The notes under the pieces are model-generated. The model worked only from the letters and a program-made list of their open reading frames with translations. It searched no databases and was not told where the DNA came from. The position numbers and the translations under genes are program-made. Below, piece after piece: positions 1-8,838 of a stretch of DNA of 64,000 bases (positions are counted from its first letter, which is position 1; every line of letters starts with the position of its first letter). The stretch comes from Xanthomonas massiliensis (GTDB lineage Bacteria; Pseudomonadota; Gammaproteobacteria; Xanthomonadales; Xanthomonadaceae): NCBI RefSeq assembly GCF_900018785.1, contig NZ_FCOY01000002.1, positions 1 through 64,000 on the forward strand. Direction: 5' to 3'.

Positions 1-117
1 CGGTGGTACGGCCTGGGCGGCCTGGGCGGCCGCGCGGGCGATGCCGCCGTCGGCCAGCAGTGGCAGGCCAAGGCCCAGTGCCAGGGCCAGTGCGATCCGG
101 GTGCTTCGGTTCTTCAT
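1..117 (-). CDS. Tyrosine phosphatase N-terminus, partial (window edge)
   Basis: This is the mirror of the first 117 bases of the phosphatase gene at 25020. It holds only the start codon and the hydrophobic signal peptide (MKNRSTRIALALALGLGLP), and it runs off base 1. The same one-base frame disturbance seen at 25128 lies here at base 9. It is 17 bases downstream of the TonB receptor on the same strand, so the two would form one operon. Confidence 0.75.
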   Translation of the reverse strand, partial: MKNRSTRIALALALGLGLPLLADGGIARAAAQAAQAVPP

Positions 118-134
118 CGGGGACTCCGAGGGGG

Positions 135-2426
135 TCAGAAGTGGACGGTCACGTCCACGCCGTAGGTGCGCGGATCGTTGAAGATGCCGGTCTGGCCGAG
201 GGCGGCGCTGTTGAGCTTGTAGAACAGGTGTTCCTCGTCCAGCAGGTTGCGGGCCCACAGCGAGAAGGCGATGGTCGAGCCGGTGCTGTTCAGCGGGACG
301 TCGATCAGCGCCACGCGAGCATTCACCACGAACGAGCTGTCGGTGAGCGTCTGGTCGTATTCGCTGGTGTAGAAGCCGTCGGACCAGTTGCCGTCGAGAT
401 GGAACTTGAGCCCGGAGAAGTTGGCGAACGGCACCAGGTAGTCCAGCGACACGGTGCCGGCGTTCTTCGGGGCAAGCAGCGGTTGCACGGTGACCTCCAC
501 GCCCGCGCCGAACGGGTCGACGGCGGTCAGCGCATCGATCTTGGTGTAGGCGTAGTTGAGACCCAGGGTCAGGTTGTCCGCCGGCATCACGCTGAACTCC
601 AGTTCCGCGCCGCGCGAGGTACCGGTGCTGAGGGCGTTGGTGGTGACCATCGTGGTGCGGGTCTCGCCGCTGTTCGGGTCGAACGGCAGGGTGAAGTCGA
701 TCTGCCTGTGCTTGATCTTCGAATCGAACAGCGCCAGGTTCAGGCGTGCGCGGTTGTCCCAGAACTGCGACTTGAAGCCGAGCTCGAACGCGCTCACTTC
801 TTCCGGGCCGAAGGCGGTGTAGGTGGTGGAGCGCGAGTTGGCGCCGCCGGCCTTGAAGCCGGTGCTGTACTTGGCATACACCATTGCGCTGTCGCCCAGG
901 TCGTAGGCGATGTTCACCATCGGGTCGAAGCGCCCCCAGGTATCGTGGAAGGCGAGGTCGGTGGCCATGCCGTTGACCGTGTAGAGGCTGCCCTTCTTGT
1001 CGTCGCGGGTGTAGCGGCCGCCGGCGGTCAGGTGCAGGCGCTCGAGCGAGGCCGGCGTCCAGGTGGCCTGGCCGAAGAGGCCCAGGCTGTCGGTCCAGGC
1101 CTTGCTGGCGCGATCGATGCGGATGTTGGCCAGGTCCAGCGGGTTGGTTTCCGGGTTCAGCGTGTAGCTGTTGCCGTCCGGTCCCCACAGCAGCATGTTC
1201 GGCGTCTGCGCGTTGTCGCCCGCGGTCTCGTGGTAGTAGAAGGCGCCGGCCAGGAACTGCACCTGCGAGGTGTTGCCGATCAGCTGGAATTCCTGGCTGT
1301 ACTGGTGCTGGTAGACCTGCGCCAGGCTGTAGCGGCCGAAGGCGGTGTACGGGCCTCCATAGGCGGAAATCGCATCGACCAGGCCCATGTCGAACTGGCC
1401 CTGGGTGAGCTCGCGGTAGGAGCTGATGGACTTCAGTTCCAGGTTGTCGCCGAGCGTCCAGTCCAGGGTGAGCAGGTGGCCGCTGGTGCGGCCGATGTTG
1501 TCTTCCTGCGGGCCACCCAGGATGGAGGAATCGCGCCGGTCCGTGCTGGCGCCGGCCTGCTGCAGCGGGCTCATGTACGGGCCGGCCACCAGCACCTGCG
1601 TGTGGTACGGGGTGGTGGCGTCGTAGGAGCGGTCGAACGCGTACAGCGCGGAGAAGGTGTCGCTGGGCTGCCACAGCGCGCTCAGCCGCGCGCCGCGCTT
1701 GTCGTAGCTGTTGAAGTCGCGCTCGCCGTGCATCGGGTTGTCGGTGGTGCCGCCGCGCTTGGCCTGCACCGCGTCGATCTTGAAGCTGAAGTCGCCGACC
1801 TTGGGCAGGTCCAGGTGCAGGCCGCTGCTGTAGCCGCTGTAGTTGGACACGCCGGCGTTGACGCTGCCGCCGAACTCGCCGGTAGGCTGCCGGGTGACGA
1901 TGCTGATCGCGCCGCCCTCGGTGTTGCGGCCGAACAGCGTGCCTTGCGGCCCCTTCAGCACTTCGATGCGCTCCACGTCGTAGAGCATGCTGCCCAGGCC
2001 CTGCGCGCGGCCCATGAACACGCCATCGACGTACACGCCCACGCCGGCGTCGCGCGCAGGCTGGTTGGCATCGCTGGAGGCGCCGATGCCGCGGATGCCG
2101 ATGTTCAGCGCGGAACTGCGGGTGGCGAACGGGGTCACCCGCAGCGACGGGATCGAACCATCGGCCAGGCTGCCGATCGAGATCGCGCTGCGGTCCTTCA
2201 GCGCTTCGGCGTCCACGACGGAGACGGAGATCGGCGTCTCCTGCAGGTTGGTCGCGCGCTTCTGCGCGGTGACCACGACCTGGTCCAGCGCGACCACGTC
2301 GCGGGCGGCGGTGTCGGCGGAGGAGGCGTCGGCAGGAGTGTCGGCGTCGTCGGCCATGGCGAGGGCCGGCAGGGCGGTGGCGACGGCAAGGGCCAGCAGT
2401 TGGCGGTGCAGCGGGACGTGGCGCAT
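135..2426 (-). CDS. TonB-dependent outer-membrane receptor (left copy)
   Basis: 763 residues, a usual length for a TonB-dependent receptor without an extra N-terminal signalling domain. A signal peptide (ending near ALAMA) is followed by a TonB-box-like stretch VVVTAQKRATNLQETPIS, then a plug domain with the typical RIEVLKGPQGTLFGRNTEGGA motif and a long beta-barrel ending in an aromatic (TVHF). It would import a ligand across the outer membrane with TonB energy. The ligand cannot be read from sequence. The gene is divergent from a TetR regulator with an operator between them, and it precedes a secreted tyrosine phosphatase, so a phosphorylated or carbohydrate-like ligand is possible (inference). 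Confidence 0.93.
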   Translation of the reverse strand: MRHVPLHRQLLALAVATALPALAMADDADTPADASSADTAARDVVALDQVVVTAQKRATNLQETPISVSVVDAEALKDRSAISIGSLADGSIPSLRVTPFATRSSALNIGIRGIGASSDANQPARDAGVGVYVDGVFMGRAQGLGSMLYDVERIEVLKGPQGTLFGRNTEGGAISIVTRQPTGEFGGSVNAGVSNYSGYSSGLHLDLPKVGDFSFKIDAVQAKRGGTTDNPMHGERDFNSYDKRGARLSALWQPSDTFSALYAFDRSYDATTPYHTQVLVAGPYMSPLQQAGASTDRRDSSILGGPQEDNIGRTSGHLLTLDWTLGDNLELKSISSYRELTQGQFDMGLVDAISAYGGPYTAFGRYSLAQVYQHQYSQEFQLIGNTSQVQFLAGAFYYHETAGDNAQTPNMLLWGPDGNSYTLNPETNPLDLANIRIDRASKAWTDSLGLFGQATWTPASLERLHLTAGGRYTRDDKKGSLYTVNGMATDLAFHDTWGRFDPMVNIAYDLGDSAMVYAKYSTGFKAGGANSRSTTYTAFGPEEVSAFELGFKSQFWDNRARLNLALFDSKIKHRQIDFTLPFDPNSGETRTTMVTTNALSTGTSRGAELEFSVMPADNLTLGLNYAYTKIDALTAVDPFGAGVEVTVQPLLAPKNAGTVSLDYLVPFANFSGLKFHLDGNWSDGFYTSEYDQTLTDSSFVVNARVALIDVPLNSTGSTIAFSLWARNLLDEEHLFYKLNSAALGQTGIFNDPRTYGVDVTVHF

Positions 2427-2480
2427 CGGCTTGGTTCGTGGGAGTGGGGGCCGGCGCAGTCTGGTTGCCCAAAATGACGA

Positions 2481-2500
2481 ATGAATGACCGTTCATTCAT
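2481..2500. promoter_or_regulatory. TetR-type operator (perfect dyad)
   Basis: ATGAATGA and TCATTCAT are perfect 8-base inverted arms around CCGT. Dyads of the form TGAATGAnnnnTCATTCA are common operators for TetR/AcrR regulators. It lies 54 bases upstream of the TonB receptor start and just before the divergent TetR gene, so it could control both. Because it overlaps the most upstream possible TetR start, that start is unlikely to be the real one. Confidence 0.7.
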
Positions 2501-2549
2501 GAGATGGCTGGCGTACCATCCGCGCACCCTGGACATCCTCACGCCGCCG

Positions 2550-3194
2550 ATGACGCCGAAGGTCCCTGCTGTCCCGTCCGTCGAAGACACCGCTGCCACC
2601 CGTGTGGAGGCCCAGCGCCAGCGCATCCTCGATGCCGCCCAGCGCTGTTTCATCGCCCGCGGGTTCCATGCCGGCTCCATCAGCGAGATCGCGGCGCAGG
2701 CGGATATCAGCCAGGGACTGATGTATCGCTACTTCGAGAACAAGCGGGCATTGATCCTGGCGCTGATCGAGCGCCAGCTCGTGCATGACAAGGGCGCGAT
2801 CGGCCACATGCCGGCATCGCCGGACCTGGTCGAAGGCCTGCTGGGCTGCTACCGGCAGTGGGCACGCGGGGAGACGCTGGATACGCGCGGCAACACCATC
2901 GCCAACGTCGCCCTGTATGCGGAGATCACCGCCGAGGCGCAGCGCGACCCGGTGGTGGCCGAGGTCCTGCGCCGGTACGACAAGCAGACCGGCGCCGCCA
3001 TCGCCGACTGGTTGCGCCAGTACGACCTGGCGCGGGGACGCACGGTGGACGAGGGCGACCTCGTCCGGCGCACCCTGCTGCTGCGGTTGCTGGTGGAAGG
3101 CCTGGCGATGCGCGCCGTGCGCGATCCCGACCTGGCGCCGGACACCGTTCGTCAGCTGCTGGCAAACGTGATCTCGAACGTGCTGGCCGAGTGA
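2550..3194 (+). CDS. TetR/AcrR family transcriptional regulator (left copy)
   Basis: 214 residues from this start. The N-terminal helix-turn-helix is clear: QRILDAAQRCFIARGFHAGS followed by SEIAAQADISQGLMYRYFENK. The C-terminal ligand-binding half is helical and of normal length. In-frame ATGs also exist at 2481 and 2499, but the operator dyad occupies 2481-2500, so I chose the first ATG beyond it. No strong ribosome site marks any of the three. Its divergent position to the TonB receptor suggests that it represses receptor and phosphatase in response to the imported ligand (inference). Confidence 0.88.
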   Translation: MTPKVPAVPSVEDTAATRVEAQRQRILDAAQRCFIARGFHAGSISEIAAQADISQGLMYRYFENKRALILALIERQLVHDKGAIGHMPASPDLVEGLLGCYRQWARGETLDTRGNTIANVALYAEITAEAQRDPVVAEVLRRYDKQTGAAIADWLRQYDLARGRTVDEGDLVRRTLLLRLLVEGLAMRAVRDPDLAPDTVRQLLANVISNVLAE

Positions 3195-3738
3195 GGCCGG
3201 TCCGGCCGGCATGCTGTCGCCCGGCGCCGGACTCGCACATGTGCCGGTTGGATTTGCCGGAGCGTTGGCAACCGCCCTGCCACGCAACCGGGCCGAGTCG
3301 CGCAGTGCGGTAGCGCCCGGCTGGGATTCGGCAGGCATGGGGCGAAGCAGCCGGGAAAGGGGGGGCGCAGTGGGCCGGTTGCCAGGCAGGGTCACCGGTT
3401 TCCTGTGCGCCATGGCCAGCGGGCGGACGAGAGCGCCATGTGCCGGCTGACATGCCCTCCTGCAACGACGACAATTCAACCGCGACTATGCCGCTCCCAT
3501 GCCCTGCCGGGCGGCGGCGAGCCCGGCCCGTGCGCGTTGGCAGCGGTGGGGAGGGCATCGGCCACGAGGCAGGCCATTTCTCCGCGTAGGCCTTTCGATC
3601 CGGCTCCGGCTCTGGCTCCGGTCGTGGGCGGGCGAAATCGCGGGTCGTGGCATTGGTCTGGCGTGGGTGGACCCGGTCGGCGCGGCAGCGGGGACTGGGC
3701 AATAATCGCCGGCATCCTTTCCGCGGTATCGCATCCCG
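3195..3738. other. Intergenic, no gene seen (mirror 21399-21942)
   Basis: About 540 GC-rich bases. Open frames exist on several strands but none has recognisable domains or a ribosome site. I see nothing else here. Confidence 0.6.
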
Positions 3739-4491
3739 ATGCGCAGCCTGGTGCTGGCTCTTGGCCTGTTCCCGTTCGCGTCACCGGCGCTGGCGCTGGC
3801 GCAGGGCGCGCGGGTCGCGCCGGCGCCCGGGTGCCTGGACGCGCGCACCGTGAGCGAGATGCGCCAGCCCGGGCCCGGGGAGGTGGTCGTCAACACCACG
3901 GCCGGGACGAATTACCGCATCGGCCTGGCCGCCGACTGCCCGGGGCTGGAGGCCGATCCGGACGCGCAGCTGCTCGCCAGGGAGGGCTGGGTGTGCGGCG
4001 CCGGGCAGGAGTTCGTGCGCAGCGGCGAGAGGCTGTGCCCCGTGGTGCGCATCGAGCGCATCGATGCCCGCGACTATGCCGCGGCCGCGCGTCGTGCCGA
4101 CAGCACGGGCGTGACGACGTTGCCGACGGTATCGGTGCGCCCGGGAGAGCCGGAGAAGCGCCGCGGCTTCGGCGGTTCATACCGCTACTGCTTCGATCCG
4201 CGCGGCATGCGCAGCTGGAGCGAGGACCCGCGCGGCCTGACCGTGGAGGTCGCGCCGCGGCGCAATGCCGGCAACCGCCGGTACCGGGTGGAACTGGCGG
4301 GCAGCTGCCCGATCCTGGGCTCCTCGCCTACGCTCGATTTCGAGTCGGGCATGGGCATCGGCGTGATCTGCGGCAACCCGGGCGACGTGATCGTGTCCAC
4401 GCTGGACCGGCCGGGGCTGGACGTGCAGGCGCCCAGCCGCCTGGTCAGCGGCGCGCGCTGTGCGATCACCGCGGTCTATCCGCAGGACTGA
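3739..4491 (+). CDS. Secreted protein with two tandem DUF6491-like repeats (left copy)
   Basis: 250 residues with a signal peptide ending near ALALA. The mature part is an internal duplication. The first half runs CLDARTVSEM, YRIGLAADCPGLEADP, GWVCG and CPVVRI. The second runs CFDPRGMRSW, YRVELAGSCPILGSSP, GVICGNPGD and CAITAV. Cysteines, the YR..LA..CP motif and the glycine-cysteine turn line up in both halves. Single copies of this pattern resemble small secreted DUF6491-type proteins of Xanthomonadaceae, whose function is unknown. It stands alone with no clear operon partner. Confidence 0.7.
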   Translation: MRSLVLALGLFPFASPALALAQGARVAPAPGCLDARTVSEMRQPGPGEVVVNTTAGTNYRIGLAADCPGLEADPDAQLLAREGWVCGAGQEFVRSGERLCPVVRIERIDARDYAAAARRADSTGVTTLPTVSVRPGEPEKRRGFGGSYRYCFDPRGMRSWSEDPRGLTVEVAPRRNAGNRRYRVELAGSCPILGSSPTLDFESGMGIGVICGNPGDVIVSTLDRPGLDVQAPSRLVSGARCAITAVYPQD

Positions 4492-4861
4492 CGCGGCCGG
4501 CGCGGCGTCCCGCCTGCGGGTGGCGCCCGTGCGCGAATGTCGGGGCCGCGGATCGCTTGACGCGTTCTGCACTGCCCGGGGGCCAGGAGCCTTCGATCTC
4601 GGCCGGCGATCGCCTGCTGCGCGATCGTTGCGGCCCGGTTGCACCTGGTGATGTCCCTGGATGCAAGGCGGACCGCGCCTGCAGGAAGACGGGATGGCCC
4701 GCGACACTGCATGGCCATCGCGCGGAAGCGGGATCGCCGCGAGTACGGCCTTGGCACTGTCGTGGCATCGCCTGCTGCCGGATCGTGCCCGCGGCGGCGC
4801 AGCCCGTCCATGGCACCGCGCCTCATCGTTCCTGGCCACCGGCGGGTGCCGCCCGGGCGCG
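4492..4861. other. Intergenic, no gene seen (mirror 20276-20645)
   Basis: About 370 bases between two convergent genes. No supported coding frame and no clear hairpin with a T-run was found. Confidence 0.55.
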
Positions 4862-5461
4862 TCAGCGAGCGGTATCCACCGATTTGGCGCGTTCCAGGCC
4901 AGTGGCCATCAGCCGCCGCGTGCTGGCCAGGTACTCGCATACCGGCTTGCCCTGGCAGGCCGGGATCAGCTCGCTGTCGAGGCGCTGCAGGATCTGGCTG
5001 TACTGCATCGCCATCGTGTTGGTGAACGCGGTGCGGTAGGAGTTCTCGTCGTCGTAGGCCGCCAGCGCGTCGAGCCGGCTTTTCGCACCTGCCTGCTGCA
5101 CCTGCACCGCCGGGCCCGATTCCACCGCGCCGAGCGCGCGGCCGCGCGCGATGTTGTCGTTGTGCTGGCGGACCACCTGGCGCGCGAAATCCTCGGTGGA
5201 CGAGCCGATGTGCCGGTCGATGGCCTGCTGCGCCAGGGCTACCAGGTTCCGGTCGAGCACCGCCACGGTGCCCAGGATCTCCGCATCGTTGCGGGCAAGC
5301 GGCGCGCCCGCATCCATCGCCCGCGGCTCGCTGGCCACGTGCGGGGCGGTGCTCGAGGTCGGGTCGCCCGGACGGTTGCACGCGCCCAACAGGGCGAGGG
5401 CGACGAGCAGCACGCCCGGGCGAAAGGCGATGGGGCGAGGGACGATCGTGTCTGCGTTCAT
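4862..5461 (-). CDS. DUF4142-type lipoprotein (left copy)
   Basis: 199 residues. The start is set by a classical lipoprotein signal: a hydrophobic stretch VLLVALALLGAC with the lipobox LGAC at Cys28. The mature region has ILGTVAVLDRNLVALAQQAI and DFARQVVRQHNDNIARG, typical of the DUF4142 (ferritin-like, all-helical) family. It should be anchored in the periplasm or outer membrane. The family has no firm biochemical role. An open frame extends upstream of the chosen start but has no signal peptide or ribosome site. Confidence 0.8.
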   Translation of the reverse strand: MNADTIVPRPIAFRPGVLLVALALLGACNRPGDPTSSTAPHVASEPRAMDAGAPLARNDAEILGTVAVLDRNLVALAQQAIDRHIGSSTEDFARQVVRQHNDNIARGRALGAVESGPAVQVQQAGAKSRLDALAAYDDENSYRTAFTNTMAMQYSQILQRLDSELIPACQGKPVCEYLASTRRLMATGLERAKSVDTAR

Positions 5462-5925
5462 GGGGCGGACTCCGCGGGATCGGGGACTGCGTGGCGGCGA
5501 TACGTGCCGGCGATGCATTTCGGCGAGGGTGGGCCGGTGTCCTTCGGCGCTGGTGCTGGCGTGGATGGGAGATACGGGGTGAGGTCGCCGGCCGGGCATC
5601 GGGACGACGCATCCCGGAGGCAGGGCATTCCCGTCGTCGCGCGCCCCGCAATGGCGGGTTCGCGCCGACGCGGTGATGGTCGCGGCCGGCCGGTTGCCGG
5701 GCGCTCGCGCACAGGCCTGCGGATGGGGGGCGTTCCTGTGCGGGTCGGCGTCGGACATGTCGTGGTCCTTTCCACGCGCCTTGCCGTTGCCCAGCGTGTT
5801 CGGAGCGTGCGCGTTCCCGCGGTCGCCAACCCGGCCGGGGGATGGGCGGCCTTCCATGTCACTGGCCTGGCTCCCATGGGGCGTACGAACGGCACGCGAT
5901 GGCCGCCGCGCAGGCGCGTATGGCC
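5462..5925. other. Intergenic, no gene seen (mirror 19212-19675)
   Basis: About 460 GC-rich bases between two genes of the same strand. The upstream gene's frame is open here, but with low-complexity, arginine/proline-rich translation that looks non-coding. Confidence 0.5.
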
Positions 5926-6792
5926 TCATACCACCACCGCGCCGCCGGCGATGGTGAGCAACGCGCCCGAGGTGTAGCTGGCCCGGTCGCTGGCCAGCAT
6001 CACGTAGGCCGAGGCCAGCTCCGCGGGTTGCCCGGGCCGGCCGAAGGGCGTGCTCGCGCCGAACGTTTCAACCTCCTCGGCTGCCATGCCCGCGGGGATC
6101 AGCGGTGTCCAGATCGGGCCGGGCAGCACTGCGTTGACGCGGATATGGCGCTCGGCCAGCAGCCCGGCCAGGCCGATCGTGAGGTTGGCCAGCGCTCCCT
6201 TGGTCGCCGCGTACGGCAGCAGGTTGGGATTGGGCCGCATGGCGTTCACCGAGGCGGTATTGATGATGGCGCCGCCGCCTTCCAGCAACGGCACGCTCAG
6301 CCGCACCAGGTTGAAGACGGCATGGACGTTGGTGTCGAAGGTCTTGTGCCACTCCTCCAGGCTGATCGCGTCGAAACTGTCGAAATAGCGCTGGTAGGCG
6401 GCGTTGTTGACCAGGATGTCGAGTCCGCCGAGTTCGTCGTCGACCTGCTCGATCAGCGCGCGTGCCTGGTCCGGGTCGCTGATGTCGCAGGCGATGCGCA
6501 CGGCCTTGCTTCCGGCTTCTTCGATCAGCCTGGCGATGCGTTCGGCATCGTCGCGGTCGTCGGGCAGGAAGGCGATCGCCACGTCCGCGCCTTCGCGTGC
6601 GAAGGCGATGGCCACCGCCGCGCCGATGCCCGAATCCCCGCCGGTGACCAGCGCCTTCTTGCCGCGCAGCTGGCCGCTGCCGACATAGCTCGCCTCGCCA
6701 TGGTCGGGGCGGGGAGCCATGCGGTCGGTCTTTCCGGGGAACGCCTGCTGCTGGCGCTTGAACGGCGGCGCGGGATATCGAGGAAACGACAT
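5926..6792 (-). CDS. SDR family NAD(P)-dependent oxidoreductase (left copy)
   Basis: 288 residues, the length of the YhdF/YghA-like SDR subgroup that carries a proline-rich N-terminal lead (PAPPFKRQQQAFPG). The cofactor motif is VTGGDSGIGAA, followed by the NNAA motif and the catalytic set Ser (NTASVN), Tyr and Lys (YAATK). The C-terminal PFGRPGQPAELASAYVMLASD is typical. It is a cytoplasmic dehydrogenase/reductase and the substrate is unknown. The start is fixed by a good ribosome site (AGGAGCAGACC) directly upstream. Confidence 0.9.
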   Translation of the reverse strand: MSFPRYPAPPFKRQQQAFPGKTDRMAPRPDHGEASYVGSGQLRGKKALVTGGDSGIGAAVAIAFAREGADVAIAFLPDDRDDAERIARLIEEAGSKAVRIACDISDPDQARALIEQVDDELGGLDILVNNAAYQRYFDSFDAISLEEWHKTFDTNVHAVFNLVRLSVPLLEGGGAIINTASVNAMRPNPNLLPYAATKGALANLTIGLAGLLAERHIRVNAVLPGPIWTPLIPAGMAAEEVETFGASTPFGRPGQPAELASAYVMLASDRASYTSGALLTIAGGAVVV

Positions 6793-7536
6793 GGTCTGCT
6801 CCTGCGATTCGGCAGTGCATTGTCGAGGGCGTGCCGTTAAAGGGGCGGCCACGTCGCACCCGTGCGTCCTCACGCGGCGTGTAGATACGACGAGCGCCGC
6901 TCGGCGCGCGTTGGACGAGGTGGCGGCGTGTCGAACGGCTTTACTGCCCGGCACTGCCCGCTGGATGGCTCCGGCTGGATTGCAGGCTCGACCATGGTCA
7001 TCCTGCGATGCCGCGATGCCGCGATGCCGCGATGCCGCGATGCCGCGATGTCGCGACGCCGCAGGCACTTGTCCGGATGCTGCGCGCCTGGGCGGCGTGG
7101 ATCGCGCGAGGTACCGCGCAAGTGGACGAGAGCGGTGGCGTGCAGGGCGCGGTTGTCTCCCGCGTCTCGTGGGTGATCGCGATGCCCGCGCGGCCACCGC
7201 CGTCGCACGTTGCGGTGCAGGAGGCCGCCGGGCGGTCCCGGGATGGCCGGCCGGCCGGTTGCTCGGTGGCACGTCCGGACGCATGCCCGCGGGCGGTTGC
7301 AGGCAACTGCGCCGCAATGCCGATACGCCCGGCACGTTCCCAGGACCGGCCTGCCGGCGTCGTCAAGCGGGGGTGACGGCGGCGGGTGCATAGTGGCGCC
7401 GTCCCCCGCCCCATCGTCCGGCTCGCGGGTGTCACGGGTCGCATCGGCACCGTGTCCCGGCACCGGCGCCCCAGGTCCGATAGCCGGGTCGTGTGCCACC
7501 CTGTCCCTGGTCGTATCCCCTCATTGGAGCCTCGTA
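6793..7536. other. Intergenic with a short tandem repeat (mirror 17601-18344)
   Basis: About 740 bases between divergent genes (dehydrogenase and peroxiredoxin). It contains the 8-base tandem repeat at 7005-7060 and the only arm-to-arm mismatch (7371). No coding frame is supported. Confidence 0.55.
7005..7060. repeat. 8-base tandem repeat, 7 units
   Basis: Seven consecutive units of GCGATGCC: the first five are perfect and the last two each differ by one base. Length polymorphism by slippage is expected. It lies in a non-coding stretch. Confidence 0.85.
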
Positions 7537-8100
7537 ATGAAGACCACGAAGAAGTTCGTCCGGCGCCTGGCCATCTCGCTGGCGGCCGGTCTTGCGCTGC
7601 CGGTCATGACCGCGCTGGCCGCCCTGCCGCAGGGTGCCACCGCGCCGGAGTTCAGCCTGAAGGCGGCCCTGGCCGGCAAGCCGATGACCTTCGACCTCGA
7701 CCAGGCGCTCAAGCGCGGGCCGGTGGTGCTGTATTTCTTCCCGGCCGCCTTCACCGCCGGCTGTACCCTGGAAGCCCACCGCTTCGCCGAGGCGACCCCG
7801 GAGTTCGAGAAGCTGGGCGCGACCGTGGTCGGCGTCACCGCCGGCAACATCGAGCGGGTGGAGGAGTTCTCCAGCGTCGAGTGCCGCGACAAGTTCGCCG
7901 TCGCCGCCGACCCGGGCGCCAAGGTGGCGGCGAAGTTCGATGCCACCATGCAGGCCGACGGCAAGGTGCTGTCCAACCGCACCTCGTTCGTGATCGCGCC
8001 GGACCACAAGATCCTGCTCAGCTATACCGACCGCAGCCCCGAGAAGCACGTGCAGATGGCGATGGACGCGGTCAAGGCGTACCAGGCTGGCAAGAAGTAG
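7537..8100 (+). CDS. Exported BCP/PrxQ-type peroxiredoxin (left copy)
   Basis: 187 residues. A signal peptide (about 28 residues, ending VMTALA) precedes a thioredoxin-fold peroxidase. The peroxidatic cysteine is Cys76 in AFTAGCTLEAH. A second cysteine in SSVECRDKF is a possible resolving partner. SFVIAPDHKILLSY is the typical C-terminal strand. It should reduce peroxides in the periplasm using an unknown thiol donor. Export is unusual for E. coli BCP but common in this subgroup. The start is chosen for the signal peptide; a longer frame upstream lacks support. Confidence 0.88.
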   Translation: MKTTKKFVRRLAISLAAGLALPVMTALAALPQGATAPEFSLKAALAGKPMTFDLDQALKRGPVVLYFFPAAFTAGCTLEAHRFAEATPEFEKLGATVVGVTAGNIERVEEFSSVECRDKFAVAADPGAKVAAKFDATMQADGKVLSNRTSFVIAPDHKILLSYTDRSPEKHVQMAMDAVKAYQAGKK

Positions 8101-8246
8101 GGCCCGGCGCCGCTGCGCCGGGCCGGGCAGGGATGCCGGTGCCGCCGGCCATCCCGCGATCGGGCCGGCCGCACCGTTTTCCGGGTGTGCGCCTCGCAGC
8201 CTGGACGCGCTACCCTGCCGCGCTCGTTCCCCGACATCGCATCGCC

Positions 8247-8801
8247 ATGGCCATCCGCAACCCGCTCCAGGAACAACTGCTCAAGGCCGGCCTGGCCAAG
8301 AAGGGCAAAGTGGACCAGATCGCGCGCGAGCAGGCGCGGGCGCGCCACGGCAAGGGTGCGCCGGCACCGGCCGCGGCCGACAAGGTCGATGCCGCGCGCC
8401 TGCAGGCCGAGCGTGCCGAGCGCGACCGCGCCCTGGCCGCCGAGCGCAACGCCCAGGTGCGCCTGCACGAGCGCCAGGCGCAGGTCCGCCAGATCGTGCA
8501 GACGCACCAGGTCAAACGCGCTGGCGAGCTGGAATACCGCTTCGCCGACGGCAACGCCATCCGCACGTTGCTGGTGGACGCCCAGCAGCGTGCCCAGCTG
8601 GCCAGCGGCGCGCTGGTGATCGTGCGCCACGACGACGGCGTGGCACTGGTGCCGCGCGCGACGGCGGAGAAGATCCGCGAGCGCGACGCCACTGCGATCC
8701 TGGCCGATCACGGTACCGCGCCCGCTCCGGCCTCCGAGGCGGGCGACGACGGCTTCTACGACCAGGAGCGCTTCAAGGTGCCCGACGACCTGGTCTGGTG
8801 A
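8247..8801 (+). CDS. DUF2058 family protein (left copy)
   Basis: 184 residues. The N-terminal NPLQEQLLKAGLAKKGKVDQIAREQAR is diagnostic of the DUF2058 (YaiL-like) family. A charged coiled-coil region rich in Ala, Glu and Arg follows (residues about 45-90), then a small folded domain with YRFADGNAIRTLLVD and VRHDDGVALVPRATAEKI. It ends KVPDDLVW. It is cytoplasmic and its role is unclear; the E. coli relatives are nucleoid- or ribosome-associated candidates at most. Unusually, the last 60 codons are repeated three more times, in decayed form, directly downstream. Confidence 0.85.
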   Translation: MAIRNPLQEQLLKAGLAKKGKVDQIAREQARARHGKGAPAPAAADKVDAARLQAERAERDRALAAERNAQVRLHERQAQVRQIVQTHQVKRAGELEYRFADGNAIRTLLVDAQQRAQLASGALVIVRHDDGVALVPRATAEKIRERDATAILADHGTAPAPASEAGDDGFYDQERFKVPDDLVW

Positions 8802-8815
8802 TGCACCGCCCGGGG

Positions 8816-8832
8816 CCTTGCCGGCGGCAAGG
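8816..8832. terminator. Hairpin after the DUF2058 gene
   Basis: CCTTGCC and GGCAAGG arms around GGC form a 7-base stem 15 bases after the stop codon. There is no T-run, so it may act as a transcript end or stability hairpin rather than a canonical intrinsic terminator. Variants recur in the linker of each decayed downstream copy. Confidence 0.4.
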
Positions 8833-8838
8833 GCTTGG

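Noticed and set aside
3-2477. Long plus-strand frame (824 codons) opposite the TonB receptor, and its mirror at 22660-25368
   Set aside because: It is antisense to a clear receptor, low-complexity in Val/Gly/Gln/Arg and without domains: a shadow of GC-rich codon use.
3405-5039. 544-codon frame overlapping the DUF6491-like gene
   Set aside because: It crosses a gene with signal peptide and conserved Cys in another frame, and itself has no start signal or domain.
7005-7060. CRISPR-like array
   Set aside because: Units are 8 bases with no spacers, so it is a simple tandem repeat.
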